From assembly GCA_027257055.1 (NCBI GenBank), contig JAPVLO010000044.1, positions 4,278,001-4,342,000 of the forward strand: a stretch of DNA of 64,000 bases, given 5' to 3'. Within the stretch, counting starts at the first letter, position 1, and each line of letters begins with the position of its first letter. A program made the translations under genes and the position numbers. The DNA is from Cephalopachus bancanus. Its lineage: Eukaryota; Chordata; Mammalia; Primates; Tarsiidae. The notes under the pieces are model-generated. The model was not told where the DNA came from and searched no databases. It worked only from the letters and a program-made list of their open reading frames with translations. Positions 24,190 to 36,818 of this stretch are shown piece after piece.

Positions 24190-24820
24190 CCTTTTCTTTA
24201 ATTTTTTTATTTTAAAGATGTGAGGTACAATTCAGGATTAGGTATACAAATGTACATTATGCAGGTACTCTTATTGATGAGGTATACCCCTCCACCCCAA
24301 GCAGATTCCCACTACTGCCAATCCCACCCCCTCCCCTGGCAGTTTCCCACTACTGCCAATCCTTTTCTCATAGTATTACAATAATTGTTCAAGGTCTGCT
24401 TATGATTGACAACATGTGATACTCAGTTCTTTGCTTCTGTAATAGATCATTTGGTATTATATACTCTAAAGTCCATCCAAGTTACTATGAAGTTCATAAT
24501 TTTGTCCTTCTTTATGGTTGTATAATAGTCCATCATATACATGTACCACTTTTTTTTTATCCAATCCATGGGCAGCACAGGTTCCATGTTTTTGCTGTTG
24601 TGAACAATACTGCAATAAATATTTTGTGCAGGTATCTTTTTCATAGAGTGATTTGAGTTCCTCCGGGTATATTCCCATTAGGAGGATTGCAGGGTCATAT
24701 GGAAAGTCGATTCTTGGATCTTTTAGTAATCATCAAACTGCTTTCCCCAGAGGTTGTACTAATTTACAATCCCACCAACTGTGTAGAAGTGTTCCCTTTT
24801 TACCACATCCTCTCCAGCAT
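24190..24820 (-). mobile_element. Young-type L1 3' end, 5'-truncated
   Basis: The minus-strand 3'UTR and last part of ORF2. The frame at 24644-24447 reads TCAAHGLDKKK/AQNIYCSIVHNSKNMEP-type C-terminal text. The 3'UTR segment CCCACTACTGCCAATCC occurs twice (24308-24324, 24345-24361), a 37 bp tandem duplication. It uses the same 3'UTR signature as the element at 18108. Confidence 0.88.
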
Positions 24821-24905
24821 CTGTTAAAACATCCTTTCAAAATAACTATTTCTACTTTCAAGAAACTATAAGTAGAAGAGAACAACCTCAAAATGTAAAG
24901 GCCAT

Positions 24906-25418
24906 ATATTTTATTTTATTATTTTTATGTATTTTGAAGATCTGGGGTACAATTCAGGATTCAGTAGATAAGAGATCATAATACAGGTAAAGTTTGGGGA
25001 TCCCTTTGGACCCCACTTCATCTGTTTTGAAATCAGGCACCCAGCCAGGCTTGGTAGCTCAGCCTGTAATCCCAGCACTTTGGGAGGCTGAGGCGAGTGG
25101 ATCGCCTGAGCCCTAGGGTTCGAGACCCACCTGGGCAGCTTGGTGAAACCTCATCTCTACAATAAATTTTAAAAATTAGCCAAGTGTGGTAGCACACACC
25201 TGTAGTTCCAGCTACTTGGAAGGCTGAGGTGGAAGGATCACTGGAGCCCAGCAGGTCAAGGTTGCAGTGACCAGGAGTGTGCCACTGCACTCCAGTCTGG
25301 ACGACAGAGTGAGACTCCAACTCAAAAAAAAAATGAAATCAGGCACTCTCATTGATGTTATGTGACCCACCCCCATCCCCTGGCAGTGTTTCCCTACTGC
25401 CAAACCCTTTCTTATATT
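24906..25418 (-). mobile_element. L1 3'UTR fragment split by an Alu
   Basis: GGTACAATTCAGGATTCAGT and CCCCTGGCAG...CTACTGCCAA..CCTTTCTTATA are the antisense 3'UTR of the young-type L1, very short and 5'-truncated. Part of it (about 24985-25020) does not match the other copies. The Alu at 25041 lies inside. Confidence 0.8.
25041..25333 (+). mobile_element. Alu
   Basis: A dimer starting GCCAGGCTTGGTAGCTC. The 13 bp TSD TGAAATCAGGCAC is exact at 25028-25040 and 25334-25346. It is inserted in the L1 3'UTR fragment. Confidence 0.96.
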
Positions 25419-26654
25419 TTAAAACCATAGCTAACATTATACTCAACTCAATGGTGAAAGGCTGAAAGTTTTTTCTTTTAAGATCAAGGACAAGAAAAGA
25501 ATACCCTCTTTCACCAGAGCATTTTAATTCAACAGAATATTGAAAATTCTAGACAGAGCAATTTACCATGAAAAAGGAATAAAAAGCATTCAGACTTAAA
25601 AGGAAGAAGTAAAATTATCTCTGTTCACAGACAATATAATCTCATATGTAGAAAACTATAAAGATTCCACAGACAAAAAAAACTAACAAATCTCTGTTCG
25701 ATCTAATAAATGAATTCAGCAAATTTGCAACACACAAAAATCTATAGCATTTCTATACACTAATAATAAACAATTTGAAAAAATTTTAAGTGATCTCAAT
25801 TATAACAGCATAAAAAAATAATAAAATACTTAGAAATAAACTTAACCAAGAAGGCAAAAGACATGTACGCCAAAAAGTACAAAATTTTGCCCCCCAAAAA
25901 TTAAAGATACAAATAAATGGAAGCAAATCACATATTCATGAATTAGAAAATTTAATATTGTTAAAATGTCCAAACTACCCAAAGCTACCTGCAGAGTCAA
26001 TATAATCCCTATTAAAGTCCCAGAGGCATCTTTTTCATAAACAGAAAAATATCTTAAAATTAATATGGAATCTCCATATTAATCCCCAAATACCCAAAAT
26101 TTCTCATATATTCTTATTGTACAAAGCTACAATAATCAAAACAATGTGTTATGGACATAAAGACAGACATATAGACCAATAACATAAAGTAGAGAGTCCA
26201 GAAATAAACACCCCTATATATGATTAAATGATTTTCTACAAGGGTGCCAATACCATGCAATGGAGAAAAGACAGTCTTGAGTTGGTATTGGGAAAACTAG
26301 ATACCCACATGCATCTAGAGAAAGCCTGAACCCTTACCACAAATTGTATGCAAAAATTAACTTAAAATTGACCAAAGACCTAAATATAAGACCCAAAACT
26401 ATAAAACTAGAAGAAAACATAGGAAAGCTTTATGACTGAATTTGACAATCCTGGATATGAGACCAAAAGTACAGATAAAAAACAAAAAAATGTTCCTCAA
26501 AATTGTAAAAACATCTGTGCATAAAAAGACATTTGTCAACAGTGTGGAAAAGCAACCCACAAAATGAGTGAAAATATTTGCAAATCATATATCTATATAG
26601 TGCTAATATCAAATACACATAAATATATATAAATAACTGCATTGTATATATTTT

Positions 26655-27222
26655 TATTTTCTACATATTATGATACTTTTACTTCTTAAAAAACCTTTCT
26701 AGGTGGAGAGAGACTTTCTAGCCAGTCAATACTTGGAGATAACAAAGGTACCAGTATTCCCTTGACACCAAAACTAACCCATCTACAATCATACCTACCC
26801 TATCAGGACTACATATCCCAAGAGGCAATATTCCTCTGACTTAACCATCCCAGGGCCAGGTGCCCGAAAACTAGGAATCACTTTTGTAGTCCAATGTCCA
26901 CCAAAATTATTCAAACTAGCCAATTCTAAACTGCTCGCCCTGCTCTGCCTTGCCTTTCCCATGTAAACTCTAACAAATTTCTGACCTAAAGCTTTTTTTT
27001 CTCAGTCATGTCTTCTGTCTCCTAGCCCCCGGGGTCTTTCCCATGAGGCCCTGCATAGTATACTGTGCCACTCTTCCTGTCTCTAGGACCTGTGAATACA
27101 ATAACCTTTTATTTTTCCTAAGCCTCTTCTGTCTCCTCTTGTGGCTTCCTGACTGGCCATATCATAAAAGAATGCAAAACCAGCTCCTACTATTCAATAA
27201 TCCCCCTCCCAAAAAACTCAAT
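26655..27222 (+). mobile_element. LTR-like insertion (possible ERV1 LTR)
   Basis: A 570 bp block, unlike the flanking ancient L1 and splitting its ORF2 C-terminal region (L1 text resumes near 27225, ATAACGGGCAGAAGACTTAAG in the element). It is pyrimidine-rich with a promoter-to-poly-A layout: CCCTGCTCTGCCTTGCC upstream, then a possible polyadenylation variant CAATAACC before TTTTATTTTTCC, as in gammaretrovirus-like LTRs. No clean TSD was seen. The family is unassigned. Confidence 0.4.
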
Positions 27223-27276
27223 TAAATAACGGGCAGAAGACTTAAGCAGATATTTCTCCAAAGAAAACATACAAAG

Positions 27277-27668
27277 GGCCCGGGCGCAGTGGCTCACGCC
27301 TATGATCCCAGCACTTTGGGAGGTCAAGGTGAGAGGACTGCTTGAACCCAAGGGTTCAAGACCAGCCTAGGCAACTTGGTGGGACCTCATCTGTACCACA
27401 AAATCAAAGAAAACTAGCACTTTGGGAGGCCGAGGCAAGTGGATTGCCTGAGTCTAAGGGTTCGAGAACCAGCCAGGCAACTTGGCTAGACCTCGTCTCT
27501 AAATTAAATTAAAAATTAGCTTGGTGTGGTAGCACACGCCTGTAGTTCTGGCTACTTGGAAGGCTGAGACAGAAGGATTACCGGAGCCCACCAGGTCAAG
27601 GCTGTGGTGGCCTGGAGCGTGCCACTGCCCTCCAGCCTGGGCAACAGAGTGAGACTCCAACTGAAAAA
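27277..27668 (+). mobile_element. Trimeric Alu (left-left-right)
   Basis: A left arm (27277-27415) is followed by a second left arm lacking its first ~40 bases (27416-27512) and then a normal right arm. The junction is at ACTAGCACTTTGGGAGG, where the expected start of the right arm is replaced by left-arm text. L1 sequence AAAGAAAACATACAAA precedes it and CACATGAAAAGATGCTC follows it. Confidence 0.88.
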
Positions 27669-28159
27669 GGAGCACATGAAAAGATGCTCAACATCACTAA
27701 TCATTAGGAAAATGCAAATCAAAGCCACAATGACATATCACTTTATACCCATTAAGATGGCTACTATAAAAAATAATAAGTATTGATGAGGATTTGAAAA
27801 AATTGGAACTCTTGTGCATTGATGGTGGGAATGTAAAAATGTTACAGATACTGTATAAAAATAGTGTGTCAGTTCCTCAAAAAATTAACCATTTTAGATG
27901 GCTCATATAAGTGGGATGATACAATATTGGATCATTTCAGTGTTAAACTCATCAATGCTGCAGCATATGTCAGAGCTGTATTCCTTTTTATGCCTGAATA
28001 ATATTGCATTGTATATATATATATATATATATACCACATTTTCTTTATCCATTCATCTATTGATGGACATTTGGGTTGCTTCTACCTCTAGACTATTGTG
28101 AATGATACTGCTATGAATATAGACATACAAATATTTGTTCAAGACTCTGCCTTCAATTC

Positions 28160-28450
28160 TTTTTTTTTAGTCAGAGTCTCACTCTGTCACCCAGGCTGGA
28201 TGGAGTGCAGTGGCATGCTCATGGATACCATAGCCTCGACCTGCAGGGTTCAGGCGATCCTTCCGCCTCAGTCTTCCAAGTAGCTGGAACTACAGGCACG
28301 CGCAACCACACCTGGCTAATTTTTTTTTAATTGTAGAGATGAGGTCTCACCAAGTGGCCCAGGCCGGTCTTGAACCCCTGGACTCAGGCAATCCACTCGC
28401 CTTGGCCTCCCAAAATGCTGGAATTACAAACTTGAGCCACTGCGCCCAGC
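28160..28450 (-). mobile_element. Alu
   Basis: An antisense dimer. The TSD TTCAATTCTTTT is at 28152-28163 and 28457-28468, with further matching bases upstream. The right arm has a 4 bp GGAT duplication (GGCTGGATGGAGTGCAG). Confidence 0.94.
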
Positions 28451-28677
28451 CCTACTTTCAATTCTTTTAAAAAATATACCAAGTGAGATTGATGGGACGT
28501 ATAGTAGTTCTATTTTTAATTTTTTGAGGAATCATCATATTGTTTTCCATAGGAGTTGTATGTACTAGTTTACATTCTGACCAACAGTCCACAAAGGTTC
28601 CAACTTCTCCACATCCCCTCTAACATTTGCTATTTTCTGTTTTTGTTTGTTTGTTTGTTTTAAATAATAGCTGTCCT

Positions 28678-29027
28678 GGAATATTATGCAGCCATAAAGA
28701 AGAACAAACATATGGATTTCACAGCAACTTGGATGGATTTAGAGTCTATCATACTCAGTGATCTATCACAAAAACAAAGAACAGAGTATCACATTTTCTC
28801 ACTCATAAGCAGACCCTGAACATTTACCATAATACTATAAGAAAGGGATTGGCAGTAGCGGGATACTGCCGGAGAGGCGAGGAGTGGGAACAGAACATCA
28901 ATAAGGGTACCTGATCTCAAACCAGGCAAAGTGGGAACCAAAGGGAGATCCAAACTTTACCTGTACGATGACTACTTGTATACCTAATCCTGAACTGTAC
29001 TCCATAGCTTTAAAATTAAAAATAAAT
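28678..29027 (+). mobile_element. Young L1 3' end, 350 bp, 5'-truncated
   Basis: Starts GGAATATTATGCAGCCATAA (end of ORF2) and runs through the 3'UTR (GGGATTGGCAGTAGCGGGAT, TACCTAATCCTGAACTGTAC) to an A/TAAA tail. The 16 bp TSD AAATAATAGCTGTCCT is exact at 28662-28677 and 29028-29043, a textbook target-primed insertion into the old L1. Confidence 0.96.
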
Positions 29028-29991
29028 AAATAATAGCTGTCCTAATGAGTGTAATGTAATATTGCATTGTCATTTTGATTTGTGTTTCTCTGACAATTAG
29101 TGATATTGAGCATCTTTTCATATGCTTGATAGACATTTGTGTATCATATTTGGAGAGATGTCTATTCAAGCCCTTTGCTCGTTGTTTAATTGGGTTATTT
29201 GATTTTTTTGCTGTTGAGTCGTAGGATATCTGGGTATCAGAGATATAATTTTCAAATATTTTCTCCCACTTGTAGGTTGCTTTTTATTCTGTTGATTTTT
29301 ACCCTTTGATGCACAAAAGTTTTGATGTAATATCATTTGTCTATTTTTTGTAGTTGCCTCTGCTTTTGGTGTCATATCCAAGAAATCATTGCCAAATCCA
29401 ATATCTTAGAAATTTTTTTCCTATATTTCCTGTTAGAAGTTTTAGAGTTTGGGCTCTTACATTTAGGTATTTGGTTCATTTTGAGTTAATTTTTGTATAT
29501 GGTGGAAGAAAAGAATCCAGATCATTTTGTATATAGAAATTTCACAGAACAGTAAAATTGCTGGTTCATATTATAACAAGGAACTTCAAAAAATCAAAAA
29601 ATATGATCTGAAAATATGTGCAACCTTCTTCCTGAATATACAGAATATGGGAAAGACCTAGGATAACTAGAATAATTTTTAAAAGATAATATTGGAAGGT
29701 TTGTGTACTCCAATTCAAGACTTACTATGGAGCTACAGTAACGAAGGTAGTGCCACAGTGGCATGAGGAGAGACATATAGGTTAATAGAATAGAATTAAA
29801 AAGTCCAAAAATACACTCTCACACATATATGGTCAATTGACTTTTGACAAAGGTGACAGGGTAATTTTTTTTCAATAAGCAGAGCTGCAACTGCATATCA
29901 TATAGGGGAAAAATGAGTCTTGAACCTTACCTCATGTCATTCACATAAAATTGACCTGAAATTGATCAAAGACCTAAATGTAAAAGTTTTC

Positions 29992-30300
29992 AGCTGGGCA
30001 TGGTGGTTCATGCCTGTAATCCCAACACTTTGTGAGGCCAAAATAGGGGAGTGCTTGAGTCCAGGAGTTCAAGACCAGCCTAGGAAATGTAGCAAGACCC
30101 CATGTCTCAAATAAAATAAAATAACTAACCAGGCATGGTGACATGCACCTGTAGTCCCAGCTATAAGGGATGCTAAGGCAAGAGGATCAATTGAGCCAAG
30201 AAGGTTAAGGCTGCAGTGAGCTATGATCATGTCACTGCACTCCAGATGGACAGAGTGGGTGACAGAGTGAGACCTTGTCTCCAAAAAAAGTTTAAAAAAA
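29992..30300 (+). mobile_element. Alu, older (AluJ-like) copy
   Basis: A dimer starting AGCTGGGCATGGTGG. It lacks the lineage-typical ACAATAAATC linker and carries CCATGTCTCAAATAAAATAA, so it is probably an old, pre-divergence copy. The A-rich tail leads into ATATATATATA. Confidence 0.9.
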
Positions 30301-30431
30301 AATATATATATATAACTTTTGAAAGAAAAGATGGAATATTTTAGAGTAAAGAAAAATATTTTAGATAGGACACACAAAAAAAACAAATCATTTTTTTAAA
30401 TGACAAATTGGACTTCATCAAAAATAAAATC

Positions 30432-30974
<543 letters not shown>

Positions 30975-30985
30975 AAAATAAAATC

Positions 30986-31290
30986 GCCAGGCTCGGTGGC
31001 TCAGCCTGTAATCCCACGCTTTGGGAGGCTGAGGTGAGTGGATTGCCTAAGCCAGCGGGCTCAAGACCCACCTGGGCAACTTGGTGACACCTCATCTCTA
31101 CAATAAATCAAAAATTAGCCGGGTGTGGTACTGCGCATCTGTAGTTCCAGCTACTTGGAGGGCTGAGGTGGAAGGATCGCCAGAGCCCAGCAGGTCAAGG
31201 CTGCGGTGGCTGGGAGCAGCCATTGCACTCCAGTCTGGGCGACAGAGTGAGACTCCAACTCAAAAAAATAAAATAAAATAAAATAAAATG
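30986..31290 (+). mobile_element. Alu immediately after the RPS27A pseudogene
   Basis: A dimer starting GCCAGGCTCGGTGGCTCAG with an AATAAAATAAAATAAAAT tail. It sits in or next to the pseudogene's A-tail. Both AAAATAAAATC (30421/30975) and the tail AAAATAAAATG with following TGC.TTTT (30433/31290) can be read as TSDs, so the order of the two insertions is ambiguous. Confidence 0.93.
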
Positions 31291-31916
31291 TGCTTTTCTA
31301 AAGATATCATTAAGAAAATGAAAGCACAAACAACAGAATGGGAGAAAATGTTCACAATACATATATGTATTTGAAAATGGGCTTATATTCAGATATATTA
31401 AAAACTTACAACTCAATAAGAAGACAATACCCAATTTTAAATAAGCAGAAAAAAATTAACATAAAAAGATTTGTATAAATGGCCAGTTAGTATATAAGCA
31501 ATACTCAACACGCTTAGACATCAGGAAAATACAAATTAAAATCAAATGAGGAGATGCCACAACACACCCAGCAGAATAACTAATATGAAAAAGACTTGCC
31601 ACATCAAGCATTAGTAAGGATATAGAACAATTGGAACTCTGATGCAATGCTAATGAGAATGTAAAATAGTAAAATCACTTTGAAAACCCATTTGACATTT
31701 TCTTTACTCTTTACAATATGACCCAGCAATTAGTTTTGGCATATACCTGAGAGAAATGAAAGCATATATCCACACAAAATTGTGAACAGGGAATGTTCAT
31801 GGCAGCTTTACATAGATTAGCCAAAAACTGGAAACAACCCAAATATCCAGTAACAGATAAACTAATAAACAAAGTATAGTATAACTAGACAATGGAAACT
31901 AGTCAGCAAAACACAT

Positions 31917-32371
31917 TAATACAGAAGCCCCCTTCTTATTCATGGTGGATACATTACAAGACCTCCGGTGGATGTCTAAAACCACAGATAGTACCAAATC
32001 CTATATATGCTATGTTTTTTCCTATACATATATGCCTATGATAAAGTTCAATTTGTAAATTGGGCACAGCAAGAGATTAACAACAATAACTAATAATAAA
32101 ATTGAACAATTATAACAATATATTGTAATGAAAGTTATATGAAAGTGGTCTCTCTCTCTCTCAATATCTTGTATTGTACACTAGGCAAAGAAATGATTTA
32201 TGCCCCGAATAGGATGAAGCAAAATGGTGCAAGATTTAATCATGCTACTCAGAATAATGAGCATTTAAAACTTATAAATTGCTTATTTCTAGAATTTAAT
32301 ATTTTTGGACCATGATTGACCATAACTATAACCATGAAAAGCAAAACCGCATATAAAGGAGTACTACTGTA
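31917..32371 (+). mobile_element. Tigger-like (pogo/mariner superfamily) MITE
   Basis: The left end ACAGAAGCCCCCTTCTTAT and the complement of the right end, GTACAGTAGTACTCC, are TA-flanked inverted termini. The interior (GTGGATGTCTAAAACCACAG, TATGCTATGTTTTTTCCTAT, ACAACAATAACTAATAATAA) matches the non-coding Tigger/MER family text I know from human. It is inserted in ORF2 of the ancient L1 and has no transposase. Confidence 0.85.
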
Positions 32372-33529
32372 CACATGATCTGGATAAATCTCGAAAACAT
32401 TATGATAGAAAGAAGCCAGACACAAAAGTAAGATTACTTTCTGCAAGATTCTACTTAAAGAAAACTCTAGAAATGGCAAATCTAGTCTTTAGTGGCAGAA
32501 AGCAGATCAGTGAAGCACAAAGAAATCTTCTGGAGTGATGAAAGTATTCTATATATTGAATGTGGCAGTAGTGTATATCTAAGTGTATGTATTTGTCAAC
32601 ATCCATAGATCTGTATACAAAAAAAGGATGAATATTTTTGTATGTATGAGAGGACTTCATAAAGTTTATGGGAAAATAGAATTAAAAGATAATTTACATT
32701 ATCTCCAGAACCACAGGAGTATGGAGCAAGATGGCTAACTAGAGACACCTGGCATTCGTTCCTTCCAAGAAAAAGCCAAGGCAACAAACAAACTAAGATT
32801 TGACTGGAGTGTCAAAGGGAAAGTGCTGGAGTATAGTGGGGGCGTGAAGACACCCACAATGCTTGAAAGTCCAGGAGAGCAGTGTGAAGGGACATGGCCT
32901 CGGCAGTCCCATATTCCCTGTCCAAAACTGATCTGCCTAGAGTCAGGAGGCATTTCCCATTGCAGAAAAAAGAAAACAGAAGATCCTCACCAGCCCCCAT
33001 TGCCACTGCAAACACCTACAGTCTTGACTAAAGGAGAATCCCATAGTCCTCATAAGCCCTGAGTCTAGTTTGGAGAGTTGTCAGGAATTTGTGCAGTTGC
33101 GTTGCCTCAGATTCAGGAGCACAAAATGTGCACTCCCCAGTCTACCCCACAAACCCCTATAAGCCAAGCTGCTGTGACATGGTGCCGCCACCTTGAGACC
33201 AAAGCCACCTCTGGAGTGCGCCCTGCTGTGGGTGCCAGTTACCACTGCACCTCTCCAGCACTGGGTCTCCAGCTACATTACACCAAACCTGCATGGGTGG
33301 CTGAATGCCACCACCCCAGCAGCGTGGAGGCTGGGCTCAGGATTGGCTATGACAGGGAACAGAATTACGGCAGTCACATTTCCAGCAGGAGGAAGAGTTT
33401 ACTGGTCCCACCCAGAGCAAATCTGCCCTTCAGCTGGTCAAACCACTGTGCGCCCTCTTTCAAGCAGAAGAGGCCTCTTAGACTCTTAACAGCTGATATA
33501 CCCCCCACCAGCAGAGTGGCTACACAGCC

Positions 33530-34690
33530 ACACTCAGGACCTAAGAAATAGCCCTACAGCAGACCTGTCCTCCACCCTTCGCAGACATACTGTTGGCTTG
33601 ATCAAGGGCTCTGCATGACTAATAAGAGCCTGAAAAAGCGTCCTGTAGGCTGCCCCTGGCAGGCATGCCCCCAAGCCTACCAAATATCTAAGAGTCCATG
33701 TGCCACACCTGAGAAACAGCTCTGTGGGCCAGCCCTGGCAGATATGCCCCAGGCCATCCAAACAACCATGCACCTGCATACCAGACCTGAGAAACAAGGT
33801 CACCCCAGGTGGGCATGCCCCTAAGCCAACCAAGCAGCTTTGCCCTTGTGTCCCAGACCTGAGAAACAGCTCCATGGGCCCTCCCCAACAGACACACCCC
33901 CAGGAAGACCAAAGAACTCTATGCCTACATCCTGGGCCCACACAACAACCCCAGAGGTCATACCTTGGAAAAATGCGTCCAAGGCAGTTGAACCGTCACA
34001 CAGCCATGCCATAGATCTGAGAAACAGCCCTGTACCCACTCCCAGTAGACATACCCCCAGGCCAGCTGAGAAGCTGTGCACTCATGTTCAGAGCTGGAGA
34101 AGCAGCCCCATGGACCACCCCAGAAGACAAACCACCAGCCCAGAAGCCATGGAGTAGGTATTGTAGGAAAAGCCATTTGATAGTGTCAGAGGCCTTAGAA
34201 ACTCCCTGTGGACCCCCCTGAAAACATGTCTCCAGGCTCACCAAGCAGTCATGCAGCTGTGCCCTTGGCTTCAGAAACAGTTCTGTGGGTTATCCATAGC
34301 AGACACTCTGCCCCCAGGCCTGCTGAGCAGGCTTGTACCTGCCTACCAGGGCTGAGAAACAACCCCATTGGCTGCCCCTAGTAGGAACTTCCCCAAGCCA
34401 CTGAACAGCCTTGTGTCTATGTCCTGGGCAGGAAAAACAACTCCAAGGGTGGCCCATAGCAGACACCCCAGGTTAACCAAGCAGCTTTGCACCCATGTCC
34501 CAAGTCTGAGAAATAGCCCCATGGCCCACTCCTGGCAGGCATACTACCAAGTTTGTCAAGCAACTGCCTGACTATGCTCCTGGCCAGAGTAACAACTCGA
34601 TGGTCCCAAACATAGTACACCAAATGCACCATGTGCACACATACACCCCTACCTGAAAAACAGCTAGGCAAGCTCATCCCTGGCAAAGCT
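33530..34690 (+). repeat. ~80 bp minisatellite, about 15 diverged units
   Basis: The unit contains CTGAGAAACAGC.CCATGGG, then a CCCC.GGCAGACATGCCCCCAG stretch, then CCAAGCAGCTTTGC.CCTGTGTCC. Unit anchors fall near 33540, 33625, 33710, 33790, 33861, 34017, 34107, 34190, 34272, 34352, 34430, 34505, 34588 and 34655. It lies within the 5'UTR of the L1 at 32716. Overlapping open frames on both strands are by-products of the periodicity. Confidence 0.85.
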
Positions 34691-35181
34691 GCACCACGGT
34701 TACCACAAACTCTCTCAGTCTAGGTCACTGAGAAACTCACAAATGCCATTAGCATGGATTGCATCTGAAAAAAAACTAGAGAAATGACACTATTGCATCC
34801 ACCTAGAACCAAAACCCATGCATTCCACCAAGTTGACACCTCAGGACTTACCCATAAGTGTAAGTCTTATTCCTACAACACCTACTCCATGAAACAAAGA
34901 GGAGACTTTTCAACCAAATGTGTAGAAATCAACAAGGGGACAAGTTAAACATGAAAAAGCAAGAAAACATGAAAAAGCAAGAAAACATTCAAAGGAAAAT
35001 AATCAGTAATATCCCAATTGTAAGAAAATACATAAAATAGAAAAATAATTCAAAATAATAATCATAAGGAAATTCAATGAGATACAAGACAATATAGGTA
35101 GACAATTCAACAAAATCAAAGAACAATTCATGATTTGAATGAGAAATTCAAAGGAGATATCATTATAAAAAAACAAATAGA

Positions 35182-35478
35182 GGCCAGGCGTGGTGGCTCA
35201 AGCCTGTAATCCCAGCACTTTGAGAGGCGGAAATGAGAAGATTACCTGAGCTCAGCAGTTCAAGACCAGTCTGGGCAACTTTGCAAGACCTCGTCTCTAC
35301 ACTAAATCAAAAAATTAGCTGGGCATGGTCACACACGCCTATGATTCCAGCTACTGGGAAGGCTGAGGAGGAAGGATGGCCTGAGCCCGGCAGGTCGAGG
35401 CTGCGGTAGCTGTGAGCATGCCACTGCACTCCAGCCTGGGTGACAGAGTGAGTCTCCTACTCAAAAAAATAAAAAAGA
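35182..35478 (+). mobile_element. Alu
   Basis: A dimer starting GGCCAGGCGTGGTGGCTC and ending TCCTACTC plus an A-rich tail. It lies at the point where the L1 jumps from ORF1 text to ORF2 endonuclease text. Confidence 0.94.
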
Positions 35479-36287
35479 ACCAACTACATGCTGCCTACAA
35501 GAAACTCACCTCACATAGACTGAAAGTGAAGCGTTGGAAAAAGATATTCCATGCAAGCAGAAACCTAAAGTGAGGAGGAATAGCTATCTTTACATCAGAC
35601 AGAACAGGCTTCAAGTCAAAAGCTGTAAAAAGAGACAAAAAAGAACATTATATACTTTTTTTAAAAGGGATCAATTCTTCAAGAGAATATAATAATTGTA
35701 AATATATGTGCCCAACACCTAACTACACAGATACATAAAACAAATATTATTAGATCTAAAGGGAGAGGTCTATCCCCAATACAATAATAGTTGGAAGTTT
35801 AACACCCTACTCTCAGTATTAGACAGATCATCTAGACAGAAAATCGACAAAGAAACATTGGATTTAAACTGTAGCATAGACGAAATGAACTTAATACACT
35901 TTTACAGAATATTTCACTCAACAACTGCAGAATACACATCTTTTCATCAGCACTTAAAACGTTCTCCAGGACTGACCATATGTTAGGACAAAAAACAAGT
36001 CTCAAAAAAAAATGTTTAAATCAAAATTATATCAAATATTTTATCTGATGACAGTGGAATAAAATTAGGCATCAAAGCAAAAGAAACATGCAAAACTATA
36101 CAAATACATAGCAATTAAATGATATGCTCCTGAATGATCGATGGGTGAAAAAAAACATTTAGAATAAAATGTTAAAATTCTTTGAAATAAATGAATATAG
36201 AAACACAATCATACCAAAACCTGTGGGACACAGTAAAATCAGTTTAAAGAAGCAAGTTTATAGCATGCATCGAACCTGGGCAACAGG

Positions 36288-36506
36288 CTCAATCTACTGG
36301 GCTCAAGCGATCCTTCCACCTCAGCCTTCCAAGTAGCTGTAACTACAGGTACGTACCACCATACCTGGCTAATATGCTGATGTATTGTAGAGATAAGGTC
36401 TTGCCAAGTTGCCCGAACTGGTCTTGAACTCCTGGGCTCAGGCAGTTCTCTCACCTCAGCTTCCCAAAGTGCTGGGATTATAGGCGTGAGCCACTGTACC
36501 TGGTTG
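36288..36506 (-). mobile_element. Alu, 3'-truncated
   Basis: Antisense Alu text from GGCTCAATCTACTGGGCTC to CACTGTACCTGGTT. The last ~70 bases of the right arm and the poly-A are missing. It abuts L1 ORF2 DNA on the left and another Alu on the right. Confidence 0.9.
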
Positions 36507-36519
36507 CAAACCCCCCCAA

Positions 36520-36818
36520 TTTTTTTTTTGTTTTTTTTGAGTTTGAGTCTCACTCCATCGCCCAGACTGGAGTGCAGTGGCATGCTCCCGGCCACCGCAG
36601 CCTCGACCTGCTGGGCTCCGGCGATCCTTCTACCTCAGCCTTCCAAGTAGCCGGAACGACAGGTGCACGCTACCACGCCCAGCTAGTTTTTTTGATTTAT
36701 TGTAGAGATGAGGTCTTGCCAAGTTGCCTAGGCGGGTCTCAACCTGCGGGCTCAGGCAATCCACTCACCTCAGCCTCCCAAAGTGCTGGATTTACAGGCT
36801 GAACCACCGATCCCGGCT
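36520..36818 (-). mobile_element. Alu, young-type
   Basis: An antisense dimer with poly-T from 36520. TGCAAACCC...CAA on the left and TGCAAATCCAAAA on the right (36819) suggest a TSD. It keeps the AAGTTGCC segment in the left arm. Confidence 0.94.

Larger units (their letters stand above)
21795..27900 (+). mobile_element. Second ancient L1 LINE, plus strand, in pieces
   Basis: 21795-22070 is the ORF1-ORF2 linker type (GTAATTACTTTAAATGTAAG follows at 22104). ORF2 endonuclease runs 22090-22740, and the middle of ORF2 runs 22750-23880 (ATGTCTGGATCAGATGGTTT). ORF2 RT to C-terminus runs 25420-26650 and 27225-27276, and the 3' part 27669-27893. It is interrupted by a U6 copy, an Alu (23886), two L1 3' ends (24190, 24906), an LTR-like block (26655) and an Alu trimer (27277). 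The frames are fully decayed. Confidence 0.85.
27895..29580 (-). mobile_element. Old L1 fragment, minus strand
   Basis: ORF2 C-terminal region in antisense (GCCTGAATAATATTGCATTG, CCATTCATCTATTGATGGAC, TTGGTGTCATATCCAAGAAA). It is interrupted by an Alu (28160) and a young L1 tail (28678). It contains a (TA)n run at 28012-28034. It lies between two plus-strand ancient L1 segments with overlapping content, so it is a separate element and not a 5' inversion. Confidence 0.88.

Noticed and set aside
33078..34244. Long frames on both strands over 33-34.2 kb, and a periodicity reminiscent of a CRISPR array
   Set aside because: Diverged ~80 bp tandem units without conserved short repeats and unique spacers, inside an L1 5'UTR; frames follow from a period near a multiple of three.
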